From Atriophallophorus winterbourni (taxonomy: Eukaryota; Platyhelminthes; Trematoda; Plagiorchiida; Microphallidae): a DNA stretch of 64,000 nucleotides. The DNA is taken from NCBI GenBank assembly GCA_013407085.1, contig JACCGJ010000590.1, forward strand, positions 1 to 64,000. Reading direction: 5' to 3'. The translations under genes and the position numbers were made by a program. The notes below the pieces were generated by a model. The model ran no database searches and was not told the DNA's origin. It saw only the letters and a program-made list of their open reading frames with translations. Of the stretch, positions 12,704 through 22,989 are shown piece by piece. Every line of letters begins with the position of its first letter. The first letter of the stretch is position 1.

Positions 12704-12873
12704 GTCACCTTAAGTCTCTCAATCTTTTTTCCCTCAGGCGCCGTCGATCGAGAGGTGAATTAATTGAAACCTTTAAGGCCTTGAAGGGTTTGAGTGGCGT
12801 GCCAATGAACGACTTATTTACCTTAAATCTCGAGCTAGCATCCGGGGCCATTCACTAACAATAGCTAAGAAAC

Positions 12874-12921
12874 GATGTCAGCATGACGGAAAAGCATGCA
12901 AATGTATATTTTGATGTCAGC
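12874..12921 (+). mobile_element. 30-bp 3' fragment of the hammerhead SINE with 9-bp target duplication
   Basis: The 30 bp at 12883-12912 match the 3' end of the 104-bp hammerhead element at 49875-49978 (acggaaaagcatgcaaat core). They are flanked by GATGTCAGC on both sides (12874-12882 and 12913-12921). Removing the insert and one duplicate restores a CR1 C-terminal reading frame through IFSLRVVKFW. This is what a strongly 5'-truncated target-primed insertion looks like. Confidence 0.75.
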
Positions 12922-13296
12922 TAAACTTCATGAAACACATTTTCAGCCTTAGGGTTGTAAAATTTTGGGACATTCTTCTAGAAGAACTTATATCCTGCAG
13001 TATCCTCTCGAGTTTTAGGCAGGGAATGGACCGCAACTAGGGTAAGTTTTTTCCTGGTAACTCTCCCTAATAGCTATACAATCTTAGGTAGTTCACCTCT
13101 AGTGTTATCCAAATCAAGTAAAAGCTAGAGTTCTCTATGTTTTTTTATTTATCATACACGATTCTACTTCAGCTGACTTCTCACCGTGCTGGTGAAGAGA
13201 AACTGCGTTTTCTTTTTTTCCAGCATATGTTATAAAGCGGTACTCACTAAATACAATCAGGATAATCTCTTGACATCGTGATCACTTTCCACCGAA

Positions 13297-13497
13297 AGAA
13301 ATTCTGGACGCTCAATTGGCTCGTTAGCCACATATTGTCTTAAGCAAACTAAACTGAACTGAAAACACCCGCCACTACCAGGCAGTGGTTGGTGCTCCTA
13401 AGAAGCTTTCGTCTGAGAGAAATTCTGGACGTTCGACTGGCTTATTAGCTACTTACAATCCGATTACTACTGAACATAACTGAATTGAACTAAATCC
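13297..13497 (+). repeat. Imperfect ~120-bp tandem duplication in the CR1 3' region
   Basis: The segment starting agaaattctggacg at about 13299 recurs at about 13420, and each copy ends in an AACTGAAC-like run. Divergence is moderate. It forms the last part of the upstream CR1 and abuts the ZFPL1 5' region. Confidence 0.65.
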
Positions 13498-13561
13498 ATG
13501 TTTTCCCATCACCCTTTATAGCGCGTAGTTCAAAATTCTTAGTCGTGTATTTTCATAAAAT
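13498..13561 (+). promoter_or_regulatory. Short 5' region of ZFPL1 left between the LINE tail and the ATG
   Basis: Only about 64 bp separate the CR1 tail from the start codon. No TATA box or clear initiator is evident. The string aaaattcttag at about 13533-13543 resembles a 3' splice site and could serve an upstream 5' UTR exon or spliced-leader addition, which is common in flatworms. This is a position-based inference only. Confidence 0.3.
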
Positions 13562-13663
13562 ATGGGTCTGTGCAAGTGTGAACGTAAACGTGTTACTAAT
13601 TTATTTTGCTATGAACATCGAGTTAATGTCTGCGAGTTCTGTATGATATCATCTCATCCTAAG
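13562..13663 (+). CDS. ZFPL1: ZFPL1 exon 1
   Basis: It encodes residues 1-34, from MGLCKC to the lysine before the donor gtaatt. The ATG is chosen because the conserved family N-terminus begins exactly here. Phase 0 at the exon end. Confidence 0.95.
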
Positions 13664-16600
13664 GTAATTTTTCTTTAATTGTTTTATTTTGAAGTGCGTC
13701 GTAAAATCATACTTGCGTTGGGTTAAAGATAGTGACTTTAGCCCAAATTGTGGAATATGTCATGAACTACTTGATCAACCATCCAAAGATTGTATTCGAC
13801 TGTTGTGCTTAGGTATGCGTCAGTTTTGGTTTCATTTCAGATGTCTTCCACGTCGAATGCTTGAATAGACTTGCACTTGAGGCACCCCCTAACGTTGCAC
13901 CTGCTGGATATCTCTGTCCCTCTTGTGAGCATCCCATAATTCCAGAAAGTAATCACGGAGGACCAGTGGCCGAGGCGCTCCGGGCATTTTTAAATAGTAC
14001 CGAGTGGGCTGACGGTGATTTTTCTGGTTCCTCTTCAGCTCAATGGCCTATGTCCAACGGTATTTTAGCAAACAGCGCTGCTCACGAAAACTTTAATCCT
14101 GGTATGCATTCCTTCATTTATATTCCTTGGTTATATATTTGAAATCTGCGGCACTTATCCTTGCAACCTTGAAATAGATTAAGTGCTGCCATTGTGACAA
14201 AGCCACTGATGTGATGAGCCACAATATCAACGTGCCTTTCATCTTAAAAACTTGATCCTGAGGCAGCAAGCAATAAATTGACAATTTTGAAGAATTTCTA
14301 ACGTTTTGAGTCGTTAAATTTTTTAGCCACTTCCTCAAGACTAGAAAGATACACCCGTTACTCCCTAAGAACAAGCCTCTCCAAACCAACCTTCCATGTT
14401 AAGGACTGGTCTTTAGCCCTATGAACCCTGCTAGCGCTTGCTTGTATATCCTGCGCTTCGTATGACAACTACTCAAGTGGATTTACCTTGCAATTTAGTT
14501 GCTGTCTGGACGGATGTAAAATCGTGCAGTACTTATTTTCTGTGCGGCTACCACCGTGCTAAATTGATTGGCCACCGGTAGTGAGCGGCATGCTTAAATA
14601 CACTGGAGTCTCACTACTATCTCTATTTTTTCTCATATCTGTCTAGACCTTGGAAATCTGGCAATATCTTCGCCCACGTGCAGTTTTCGACTCTGCGGCA
14701 CTGCCTAGATCAGGCTTGTGCTTTCATATCATGCCATACCAACCGAATGCTTCGTTCTTCTTGGATCTGTAATGTTTAGGACCATAGATGACGTGCGTAG
14801 GTACAGAATAATCATGGGAAATTGCAATGTGAGATCGATGGAAGTTTATTGTCATGGGCAAGTCAGACAGTTTGAATGTAGTGAAAATGGGGTTTTGTTG
14901 CCGATATATACATGACTTACTCAACACTGCATAATCTTTAATAGTTTCGGTAACTTTTCACGTCCCATTCTTCCCCATATGTGTTAGAATATTTTGTATG
15001 TCATGGTTGTATGGTAGTTAATCACATGGTATTTTATACCGGTGTAATGCTGCCAATGTTGATAATGATTATGTCCTACTTTTAATTTATCTTGTGTGAA
15101 ACAGGGTATGTTGGTGGATAGTCACTCAAGCTACCGCCACGACTAAACTCCATTCAGTTTTTAATACCATGTTTAATTTTCTTAATTTTTAGATTCCCCT
15201 AACGCCAAGCTGCTCGACCCCCACCTAGACTACGTTGCTCAACAGTTTTTGAGAGGGCAAGAAGTACAACTTACAAATCTTCGCAAAACAGATTCCGATT
15301 TTTCATCTTATGTGACTGATATTCCAACTTCTCCACCCTTGTCACAACGTCGTGAGGTTCCAGTTATCAATTCTGAGCACTATCATTCCTCTAAAGAAAA
15401 TGACAAGTATCGCAGGCACGGAAGCATCGGGGGCATTTTGAGCTGTTTCAAGTGAGCCGCTTCGTTCACAATTCCTAAATATTTTCTTAACAAACTTGCG
15501 TAACCCCCACGGATGTACATTTGTGCTGCAGTTCTGGACTACACAACCGAAACTGATTATTCGATTTACCACTGGAAATTTGCAATCTTACTGCCAGTTT
15601 TCATTATATCTTTCTTGCCCTGGGCAACTCGACAGTATCTCAGCCGATGTGCAGTCTATGGTTGCTCGGTACCTCGTCTGGATTGAGGTTTTTAATTAAA
15701 TACATGATACGTACGCGCACGAATGTGCAATCGCGTAGTACTTATGTACTGCACAACTAACACCGTGCTAAGTTGATTTGCCACGGGTACCGAGCTGAAT
15801 GCGGAAACACACTGTAGTCTCGCTGCCATTTTCTATGGTATCTTTCTGGCACTGGGTAACCTGACAGTATCTCAGCTCACGTACAGTCTATGACTATGCT
15901 GCACTTTGTTCGCATCCGTCTTGTGATTTCATCCATACATTCATGTATGCAGCTTAAATGCGTAGGAGCGATGCAAATAGATTTACTCGGTGCATTTACA
16001 ACTTAAATGAACATTTCGCGGACAAAATTTCAACAGACGCCTACTTATTGCCGTTCATTTCATCTCGTATTTTGAGGACTCCTGTTGGTATTGCTATCAC
16101 ACATGCCTTGCGAAGCAGACTCGTGTTTTAGTAATAATAAAAACATAAAATGGCTGTATTAAAGTAGCTCTACGGCGTTTTTCGTTCCGTCATCGTTTGT
16201 TTTTCTGACGAAGTGGTCTATTCCTTCTTCGAGCTCATTTAGAGTATAAAACACAAGCCTGATCCAGGCAAAGTGCCGTACAGCGAGAGACTGCACGAGG
16301 GCTAAGATACTGTCAGGTTGCCCAGGCTCATTTAGAGTAAAACTATCTAAGTGATCTATTTTTGATAGCAACAACTTACATGGCGCATGATGAAATCGTA
16401 CTGCCCATACAAGCTAAGAAAAATGTTCCACCCATCGTTCAGACTGTTAATTAACAATTGGGCTACCGGTATTTGTTTGGAACAATTTATAACTTGATTG
16501 CATACATGTATGAAATCACAATTCCCGATGCGACTAAGGTGCCACACTGACGTATAATCTACGTGGACTGTTATATTGTCAGGTTTCCCCACCCGGAAAA

Positions 16601-19600
16601 ATTACTGAAAAGGATAACAGCAGTTCTTGAATACAACTCATTATCAATTTTATTTAAGAGCGGCTGGATTGAGCATTGGAGCATAACTGTTACTCATTTT
16701 TAACCATACCGATAATACAATTCAGATAGAGTCAAATATGTCAGCCGTCTTTGCTATTATGCTCTGCTATTTTTAGCATGCTGTGCCTCGTAATTAAGCT
16801 AACATCATACATTTGTTAGAAACCTCGAAAGGTCTAAAGATAGCTGAATGTTGGGAGACTTATTGGCCTCCCAGGCTCTCAAGAAGTTCCAGTTAGACTT
16901 GATTTTGCATCTTTCTGAACGTCCCAAAGATAACATAGATGAGCAAGGGATTGAGATACAACCTTTTTTCAAAAAATAGCTGGATTGAATAGTTGTAGGC
17001 TAGCTACTCGTGTAACTAAACACTGGTTGTCTGCGAATTCTTTCCAACTAATTGATCAACGCCGGTTGCTTTATGCTACAAAAGTGAGTTAGTGGCTCCA
17101 ATCTAGTTTAATGTTTTATAATTTTTCCTAGATATTATTATATTTTTGAAGAAAACTGAAAAGCACAAACCCCATGCAGTGAAACTACAAACTAAGCTGA
17201 TTTTTACACGCATTTACATACCCCGGTTTCCTGCTTTCTTTCTACTCCTGATTATCTGCTTTTCCTGCATCATGTTGCGTGATCCTTTGTTTGGCTCCAC
17301 ATGATGATGTTTTTTGCGGGTAGGATACATGATGCGTCACTTTTTTACTTTTGTGCGACTATCTCATGGAGGTTGAGTCGGCTTCAATGAAGATTCTTGG
17401 GAATTTGGGTACAAAGCGGCGTCCCCAGCACCACTCGGCGTTTGTTCGAGTCAGCTTCTCTAGCCTTTGCACAACCAAGTTCGACCTGCAAGGCAGCAGA
17501 GAGTAGCCAGAAAGTAGTGATGTGCACCAACTAACCGTCTGGCCAGACTCTGCTTCACCTTGTAGTGTCAGCGTAGTGGACGAGAAAAGCTTGTTATGAT
17601 GCATGACAGTGAAAGCCGCAAGGAAGCTGCCGTGCTGATGTTGCTCTACTCGTTCACGAAACTTGTTTGAATGCATGTTCCATTCGAGGTGTAGGCACCT
17701 CTTCCCAGTTTGTTTGTGCTTACTCTTCCATAGAAGCCGTAGCAATTTAAGTCCCACCCTTCCCCATCTTTTATGATTTTACTTTTTCATGGTTGTATGG
17801 CAGTTAAGCATTCGGTACGTGCTAACGGTGTAATGCTNNNNNNNNNNNNNNNNNNNNNNNNNNNNNNNNNNNNNNNNNNNNNNNNNNNNNNNNNNNNNNN
17901 NNNNNNNNNNNNNNNNNNNNNNNNNNNNNNNNNNNNNNNNNNNNNNNNNNNNNNNNNNNNNNNNNNNNNNNNNNNNNNNNNNNNNNNNNNNNNNNNNNNN
18001 NNNNNNNNNNNNNNNNNNNNNNNNNNNNNNNNNNNNNNNNNNNNNNNNNNNNNNNNNNNNNNNNNNNNNNNNNNNNNNNNNNNNNNNNNNNNNNNNNNNN
18101 NNNNNNNNNNNNNNNNNNNNNNNNNNNNNNNNNNNNNNNNNNNNNNNNNNNNNNNNNNNNNNNNNNNNNNNNNNNNNNNNNNNNNNNNNNNNNNNNNNNN
18201 NNNNNNNNNNNNNNNNNNNNNNNNNNNNNNNNNNNNNNNNNNNNNNNNNNNNNNNNNNNNNNNNNNNNNNNNNNNNNNNNNNNNNNNNNNNNNNNNNNNN
18301 NNNNNNNNNNNNNNNNNNNNNNNNNNNNNNNNNNNNNNNNNNNNNNNNNNNNNNNNNNNNNNNNNNNNNNNNNNNNNNNNNNNNNNNNNNNNNNNNNNNN
18401 NNNNNNNNNNNNNNNNNNNNNNNNNNNNNNNNNNNNNNNNNNNNNNNNNNNNNNNNNNNNNNNNNNNNNNNNNNNNNNNNNNNNNNNNNNNNNNNNNNNN
18501 NNNNNNNNNNNNNNNNNNNNNNNNNNNNNNNNNNNNNNNNNNNNNNNNNNNNNNNNNNNNNNNNNNNNNNNNNNNNNNNNNNNNNNNNNNNNNNNNNNNN
18601 NNNNNNNNNNNNNNNNNNNNNNNNNNNNNNNNNNNNNNNNNNNNNNNNNNNNNNNNNNNNNNNNNNNNNNNNNNNNNNNNNNNNNNNNNNNNNNNNNNNN
18701 NNNNNNNNNNNNNNNNNNNNNNNNNNNNNNNNNNNNNNNNNNNNNNNNNNNNNNNNNNNNNNNNNNNNNNNNNNNNNNNNNNNNNNNNNNNNNNNNNNNN
18801 NNNNNNNNNNNNNNNNNNNNNNNNNNNNNNNNNNNNNACCAGTAGCAAGTCAATTTAGCACGATGATAGCTGCACAGTACAAAAGTACTTCATGATTGCA
18901 AATTAGCTGCCCGTTTGCGGACCCAGTGATAAAGTTGGTGGAGTTTTAAGGCTTCTGCTATGTGTAACGTTCACGGAAAAACATTAATTTCGATTAGTTC
19001 AGTCAGAATTACGAGTGAGTTGGTATGAAAGCGCCAATGGCAAACTGTAAATGAAAAAAGAGTTTATGTATTCGTATCCATTGCACAATGTTGCGTTTAC
19101 TGTTCCTCCTAAAAATCGATTTATTGAGTTTTTGTGTTGGATCGACTTGCGTTTGAGCTACTAGTTTCCGGACCCGATCAGACCATCTTCGCTGAGTACA
19201 AAGAATTCGTACCTCTGGTGCCTCTAGAGTGACGGCAACTTTTGTCGGCAGTCGTAGTACGAACGTGTCGAGGAGAATGTCATGTGGAACGTTATCACTG
19301 GGACAGTTCGTCGTAGTCCAATTTGAGGGTAAAAATTGTTTGGCAAGGCCAATCCAGACTGAAAACTGAACCTCGACGTCATAGGTTCATCATCATCAGA
19401 GACAACATTACGCTGGTAGCAAGTGCCGAATACATAAACCCATACAACCATGAAAAAGTAAAATTCTAAAAGATTGGGAAGGGTGGGACTTCAATAACTA
19501 CAAAGTGACTACACCTCGAATATGGTTTTGTGAACGAGTACAGGCAGATCCACACGACAACTTCTTTGCGACTTTCACTGCCATGCATCATAACAAGCTT

Positions 19601-21409
19601 TCCTCGTCAATCCACTTGACAACATAAATGGTTAGTAAACTCCAAAATGATGCTTAGTACAAGGCCGCCACTGAACACGGTTTCGGGACATATCTTGATG
19701 CATAACTAACTACTGCAATATCTGATTTTTTGTTCAATAACGCATCCACTGAAGAACAGCTATTTGGAACGTTTTTCTCTGGAGTGGATCTTCAGGTAAT
19801 CGGAAATATTTTTTTGATTTCTCTTAGGGTTTTCTCTCCTCTGAGTTTATAAATGGCTCTCTTGTATGTGCTTGCCGGTTAGATTGCGGGTGGTGCGGAA
19901 ATAAACGGACGTGTTGTAGTTTATTGCATTGACGGAACTTCGCAAGAAATGCGGTGGTGAATGCAGTTCCATTGTCTGACACCAAAATGCCTCAAAACAT
20001 GATTTAGTTTTGTGATGGTAGCTTCAGATGTTTTACGTTCTACGAAATTTTTTTCTGTACATGTGCTTTTATCCAATATACAAACGGAACCAGGGAGTTT
20101 GGAGTGAAAGCCAAGAGATTTAGAAGAAAATCTGGTTTACACTTGACTCTTGAAAGAAATGTTTACTGGATCTGCAACATGTTGTTTGAATCCAGTCCGT
20201 TAAACAACTACGTGCTAGTGCCTTCATGTGGTTAATACCTATATGACCGATATAGAGTTGAACCCAAAGATTTCGCTGCAATTGTGCGGTCACAATCACG
20301 CGGGGAACAAGCAATATACAATTCCATGTAAATAACAACGTCGTTGGTAGAAGAACATGAGCTGGGCATCATGGCATTGTGACAGGCAAATGGTACAGGT
20401 GTGTCCGAGGACCCAATGAAGCAGTATCTATGTATGAAAGCGCAACTCTGATCCAGGCAAAGTTCCGCGCAGTCATAGATTGCACGTGGGTTGCCCAGGT
20501 CTAGATAGATATAAGAAATAGTAATGGCTGTGAGACTCATTGCATTGCACAAACGTGGATCATGGACAGTAGCACTACAATCCGCGGCTTAGGTAACTGT
20601 AAGCTCACGGACTTAGGTAGTGAAATATCGTTCATAGTCTACTGTGTGAGCTAGGTTCTATGGGACATGTTCGTTTGCCTGAGTTAGATATGAAAGATCC
20701 ACCACATGTTAAGTTCGAAAATTTACGTGGAGCCAATGTAGTTTTTCGTCATTTTGAAAACGTATTTTATAAAGAAAAACAAGAACTAAATCGCGTGAAG
20801 TGAAAGTGCAAAAACAAGGTGATATCTAGGCGCATTAACATAAATCGCTTGGTCGCTTTCACTTTACCTGTTTGCTTATTTGCTTTTCGTGTGTCACGTT
20901 GCTTGTCACTTTATAGGACTCCAGACTTGGTCCCCATGATATCTGTCTAGGCCTGGGCAACCTGACAGTAATATGGCCCACGTGCAGTCTCTGACTGTGC
21001 GGCACTTTGCCTGGATCAGGCTTGTGCTTTCATACCATACCATACCCCATGATAATGATAGTCGCCCCGCGTATCGCCAATCGCACGACACAATAGCCAC
21101 GTTTTCGATTATTATATTTTTCACAACATTCAATTGACATCGTCGTCAATCGTCGACATTTCTTCTACATTCAACAGGAACCTTCGTTTGAATTCTATTT
21201 TACCTTGGCGGGCACGTAAACGCCGGGCAATTTTATTGTTGCTCGTTCTCGGAATCCTGTTCGTGATGGCCGTCTCACGTTTCAACAGGGGAGCGTTCAT
21301 CTCGGACGATGCGTTTGACCCACACAACAATCCAGACGTGCATGTCGATCAAGCAGCCGCGGAAGCCCTGCGAAAAGGTTTAAAATTGGAGAAAAGTCAC
21401 ATGAACTGA
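13562..21409 (+). CDS. ZFPL1: ZFPL1 ortholog, zinc finger protein-like 1 (five exons, 323 aa)
   Basis: Exons 13562-13663, 13695-13812, 13841-14101, 15193-15451 and 21178-21409 join in frame (972 nt including TGA); all introns are GT-AG. The start [16 protein letters not shown] matches the conserved ZFPL1 N-terminus. It is followed by a B-box-like Cys/His cluster (C4, C6, C16, H19, C24, C27 area) and a RING-like cluster (C53, C56, C72, H77, C80, C99, C102) with [11 protein letters not shown] conserved DKYRR block precedes the last exon, which encodes the basic KRR stretch and a membrane segment (about 264-280) and ends in a short polar tail. Human ZFPL1 is 310 aa, so length fits. Known role of the family: integral cis-Golgi protein binding GM130, supporting Golgi structure and ER-to-Golgi traffic. 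Introns 1 and 2 are 31 and 28 bp; intron 4 is 5.7 kb and contains an assembly gap. Confidence 0.97.
13695..13812 (+). CDS. ZFPL1: ZFPL1 exon 2
   Basis: It encodes residues 35-73 plus one base, including [16 protein letters not shown] and the first RING-like cysteines. The acceptor is ttttgaag and the donor gtatgc. It is bounded by introns of 31 bp (13664-13694) and 28 bp (13813-13840). Confidence 0.95.
13841..14101 (+). CDS. ZFPL1: ZFPL1 exon 3
   Basis: It completes the RING-like domain (FHVECL, then [10 protein letters not shown]) and enters the PVAEALR block shared with vertebrate ZFPL1. The acceptor is ttcatttcag and the donor gtatgc. Confidence 0.95.
14500..14740 (+). repeat. SINE-like repeat (family A), long form, in ZFPL1 intron 3
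   Basis: It comprises an upstream block (cgtgcagtacttat ... ccaccgtgctaaattgatt) followed by the 104-bp core that starts near atctgtctagacc and ends ctttcatatcatgcc. The same two-part structure recurs at 15705-15935. Core-only copies occur at several places, so the shorter ones are probably 5'-truncated. No tRNA-like boxes were recognised. Confidence 0.75.
14940..15080 (-). repeat. Fragment of long dispersed repeat B
   Basis: The segment around tcatggttgtatggtagttaat matches copies at 17770-17837, 45848-45960 and 62385-62450, all in this orientation, and the inverse at 19440-19500. Confidence 0.65.
15193..15451 (+). CDS. ZFPL1: ZFPL1 exon 4
   Basis: It encodes the poorly conserved linker and the [14 protein letters not shown] block that matches the family DDKYRRR motif. 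The acceptor follows a pyrimidine-rich stretch (ttaatttttag) and the donor is gtgagc. If unspliced, the frame would stop two codons later. Confidence 0.92.
15580..15935 (+). repeat. Two adjacent SINE-like family A copies in ZFPL1 intron 4
   Basis: A first core lies at about 15598-15690. A second, long-form copy at about 15705-15935 has the upstream block gtagtacttatgtactgcac followed by the core cctgacagtatctcagc. Both are diverged from the 20941-21044 copy. Confidence 0.7.
16235..16340 (-). repeat. SINE-like family A copy in ZFPL1 intron 4
   Basis: It reads cacaagcctgatccaggcaa ... gatactgtcaggttgcccagg, the reverse complement of the family A core. Confidence 0.75.
16341..17340. other. Intron 4 of ZFPL1, unassigned portion
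   Basis: No recognisable coding or repeat content except a small hairpin-capable string (gggag ... ctccc) near 16854. Confidence 0.4.
17560..17837 (-). repeat. Dispersed repeat B, left arm of an inverted pair flanking the gap
   Basis: The reverse complement of this segment matches 19440-19640 on the right of the gap. Landmarks are the cacctcgaatRtggtt block and the block aaccatgaaaaagtaaaat. It ends directly at the first N. Confidence 0.75.
17838..18837. other. Assembly gap of exactly 1000 N
   Basis: A run of N from 17838 to 18837, inside ZFPL1 intron 4. The round length suggests a placeholder, so distances across it are not real. Confidence 0.99.
18838..18925 (-). repeat. SINE-like family A upstream block, cut by the gap
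   Basis: The sequence agtcaatttagcacgatgat ... cagtacaaaagtact is the inverse of the upstream block at 14530-14580 and 15735-15785. Confidence 0.65.
19630..20395 (-). mobile_element. Ty3/gypsy pol fragment (integrase) inserted in repeat B
   Basis: Minus-strand reading gives [15 protein letters not shown] (integrase zinc-finger region, 20250-20200 area), then a TPWFRLYI block. After frameshifts comes the catalytic-type block [12 protein letters not shown] followed by PHHPQSN (about 19980-19880). These are integrase core motifs of Ty3/gypsy elements. The block is missing from the otherwise collinear copy at about 34035, so that copy approximates the empty site. Several stops; inactive. Confidence 0.8.
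20425..20540 (-). repeat. SINE-like family A core within repeat B
   Basis: The core in reverse orientation (ctgatccaggcaaagttccgc ... gttgcccagg). The same copy exists at the equivalent place in the second repeat B copy (34080-34170), so it predates the spread of repeat B. Confidence 0.7.
20932..21053 (+). mobile_element. SINE-like family A insertion with 9-bp target duplication
   Basis: The 104 bp at 20941-21044 are flanked by CCCCATGAT at 20932-20940 and 21045-21053. The second repeat B copy (around 34685-34700) has the uninterrupted site. The insert ends in a short simple repeat (cataccatac). Target duplication plus simple-repeat tail point to LINE-assisted retrotransposition of a small non-coding RNA. 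Confidence 0.8.
21178..21409 (+). CDS. ZFPL1: ZFPL1 exon 5 (membrane segment and C-terminus)
   Basis: The acceptor is ttcaacag. It encodes [16 protein letters not shown], a roughly 17-residue hydrophobic segment, then [10 protein letters not shown] and the [11 protein letters not shown] tail that parallels the vertebrate LDPLMNPHI ending. The stop is TGA at 21407-21409. Confidence 0.95.
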
Positions 21410-22985
21410 TGACGTTGCCTGCGTGATTGATTGAACGCTGATTTCACTTTTTTATCGATTACTTCATCCAGTAAAATGACTTTCATGCTGCCTCTGTGAT
21501 CAGTGCTTGTGTACAGTTGCAATGGCTAGGGTAAAACTTGTAATTTTTGTTTGATCATGAATATCACTCGTTGCGGTTCGGTCAGTCTATTTGGTATCCA
21601 CTCTCATCGAAATATTTTCGTATTTGGCCATGAAGTGATAAGTTCCTGTGTCATGTATTTACTTGAACCATTGACCCCTGGTGCGAAATTTTCAGATTTC
21701 TGTATTTGTTTGACCGTATCCTTCGCTTGCCAGTTGCTTCCACGCCTGATTCATATTCTTCATAACATTCTCGGCGTCAATAGTTTTTCTAGTGTTTTCC
21801 AATATTTCTCAGTGATTTTCCCATGTTACGTACCCCGTCTCCCATTTTGGAATTGCGATACCCGATAGTGCAGTGTTGATTGTCGGGCCGATTGAGTGAA
21901 ATTTTGCGTTTTCTAACTAATGTGTAAGAGAGCTTGTCAAGACATGCAATGGATGTCGAGTCCAAACATATTTTACAGATGCCGCTGTAATCATCCTTGC
22001 CACTAGAACATTTGCTCGCTACATCCAATTAGTGTTCACTTTATTCTTACTCACGCCTTTGGGAAATGCCCTTGCTTCATGTTATTGACGGTTTTGCAGT
22101 TTTCATGTGCAACTAACAGCATGGATCTGACAATAGACAGCTTATGCATGCTGGCGCTTCTATTCAGTCATGCCATTGATAAAGTGTACTATCATGGATT
22201 ACATAGGTCGAAGGATCGGGCGCATGAACTGGATGACTGCACAGTGTGCTCGACGTGCGTTGATTCTGAATCTAGGATGGATTTGAGTTGTAGCTCATTG
22301 ATTAGATAACCCTTTTGTTTATAGAAAAAGTATGTCCCATCCAAAATAATTTCTCATATCGTAACCGACTGTTGTTTGGTAAGCGGTTATCAAAATAGCA
22401 GCAGAGCTACCAGAATGAGGAAAGCGAGGCAATATGCCTTCTAAATAGGACAACAAAATATCCTGAAACGTTAATTTCGGTCCGTGTAACCATCATGGAA
22501 TGATGGGGTTCAGTTATGAGTAGCGTTCTGATGTACAAACGGGAATTTGTCTGCGTCAATCGCTCAATTTAGATACGAGTGCGGCTTTTCCTTTTGGACT
22601 AGAAGGATCCACTAGATAGAATATAAGTACGGCAAGTCTCCTTTTTTATATCGACGGCAGTTTTCTTCGTATTCATCGTACGATAATTGCCGTGTTTATC
22701 AGAACAATTATCTTGTATCTGAAGTCTATATTACTTCTTGGAGCATTTACCGTTTATCACAAAATGCTATAGGTTCAATCTCGTTCGTATCATTCAGAGC
22801 GTAGCAACTGAAATATTATTTAGTGTTCTGGGGTTACGCGATACTGATAACAATCCTTCAATATCACGAAAATAAAGTCACCAACTTGTGGTTTCGTGCT
22901 GACGTCTTTGTTGATATTTTATCTGAGATGTGAGAAAATTCCTACTATTTAACCGCTGCTAGTACTTCAACTCAATCACAGCTTG
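21410..22985 (+). other. 3' flank of ZFPL1, unassigned
   Basis: The 3' UTR and downstream DNA. Open frames at 21551-21868 and 22079-22309 have no recognised domains or clear splice sites. No compelling polyadenylation signal was identified close to the stop codon. Confidence 0.4.
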
Positions 22986-22989
22986 AAGG

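Larger units (their letters stand above)
10475..13497 (+). mobile_element. CR1-like LINE copy upstream of ZFPL1
   Basis: It holds an endonuclease plus linker (10608-11861), reverse-transcriptase pieces (11865-12152, about 12150-12240, 12260-12703) and a C-terminal region to about 13060. A long 3' untranslated part follows, ending in AACTGAAC-like repeats near 13365 and again near 13490. Endonuclease motifs MGDFNLTDINCP (about 10938) and SDHLMI (about 11164) and polymerase motifs NYRPVSLTSI, VPQGSVLGPLLF and FADDVKF are visible. The palm segment between the finger motif and VPQGS is deleted. The 3' end lies about 65 bp before the ZFPL1 ATG. Confidence 0.88.
19440..21150 (+). repeat. Dispersed repeat B, long copy in ZFPL1 intron 4
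   Basis: It shares extended collinear similarity with 33923-34785 (landmarks ggttttgtgaacgagta, caatgaagcagtatctatg, gtgagctaggttctatggga, gtcacgttgcttg, acattcaattga). It ends about 28 bp before ZFPL1 exon 5. It carries two extra blocks absent from the other copy: about 760 bp of gypsy sequence (19630-20395) and a SINE at 20941-21044. Its own class is unknown. Confidence 0.75.

Noticed and set aside
13861..14142. A free-standing 93-codon gene starting inside ZFPL1 exon 3
   Set aside because: It begins mid-RING domain and runs past the donor at 14102; it is part of the spliced ZFPL1 gene.
17773..18858. Open frames of about 340-360 codons across this interval on both strands
   Set aside because: They consist almost wholly of the 1000-N gap and have no sequence support.
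21134..21409. A stand-alone small membrane protein of 91 codons
   Set aside because: Bases before 21178 are the intron end with a ttcaacag acceptor; the rest is ZFPL1 exon 5.
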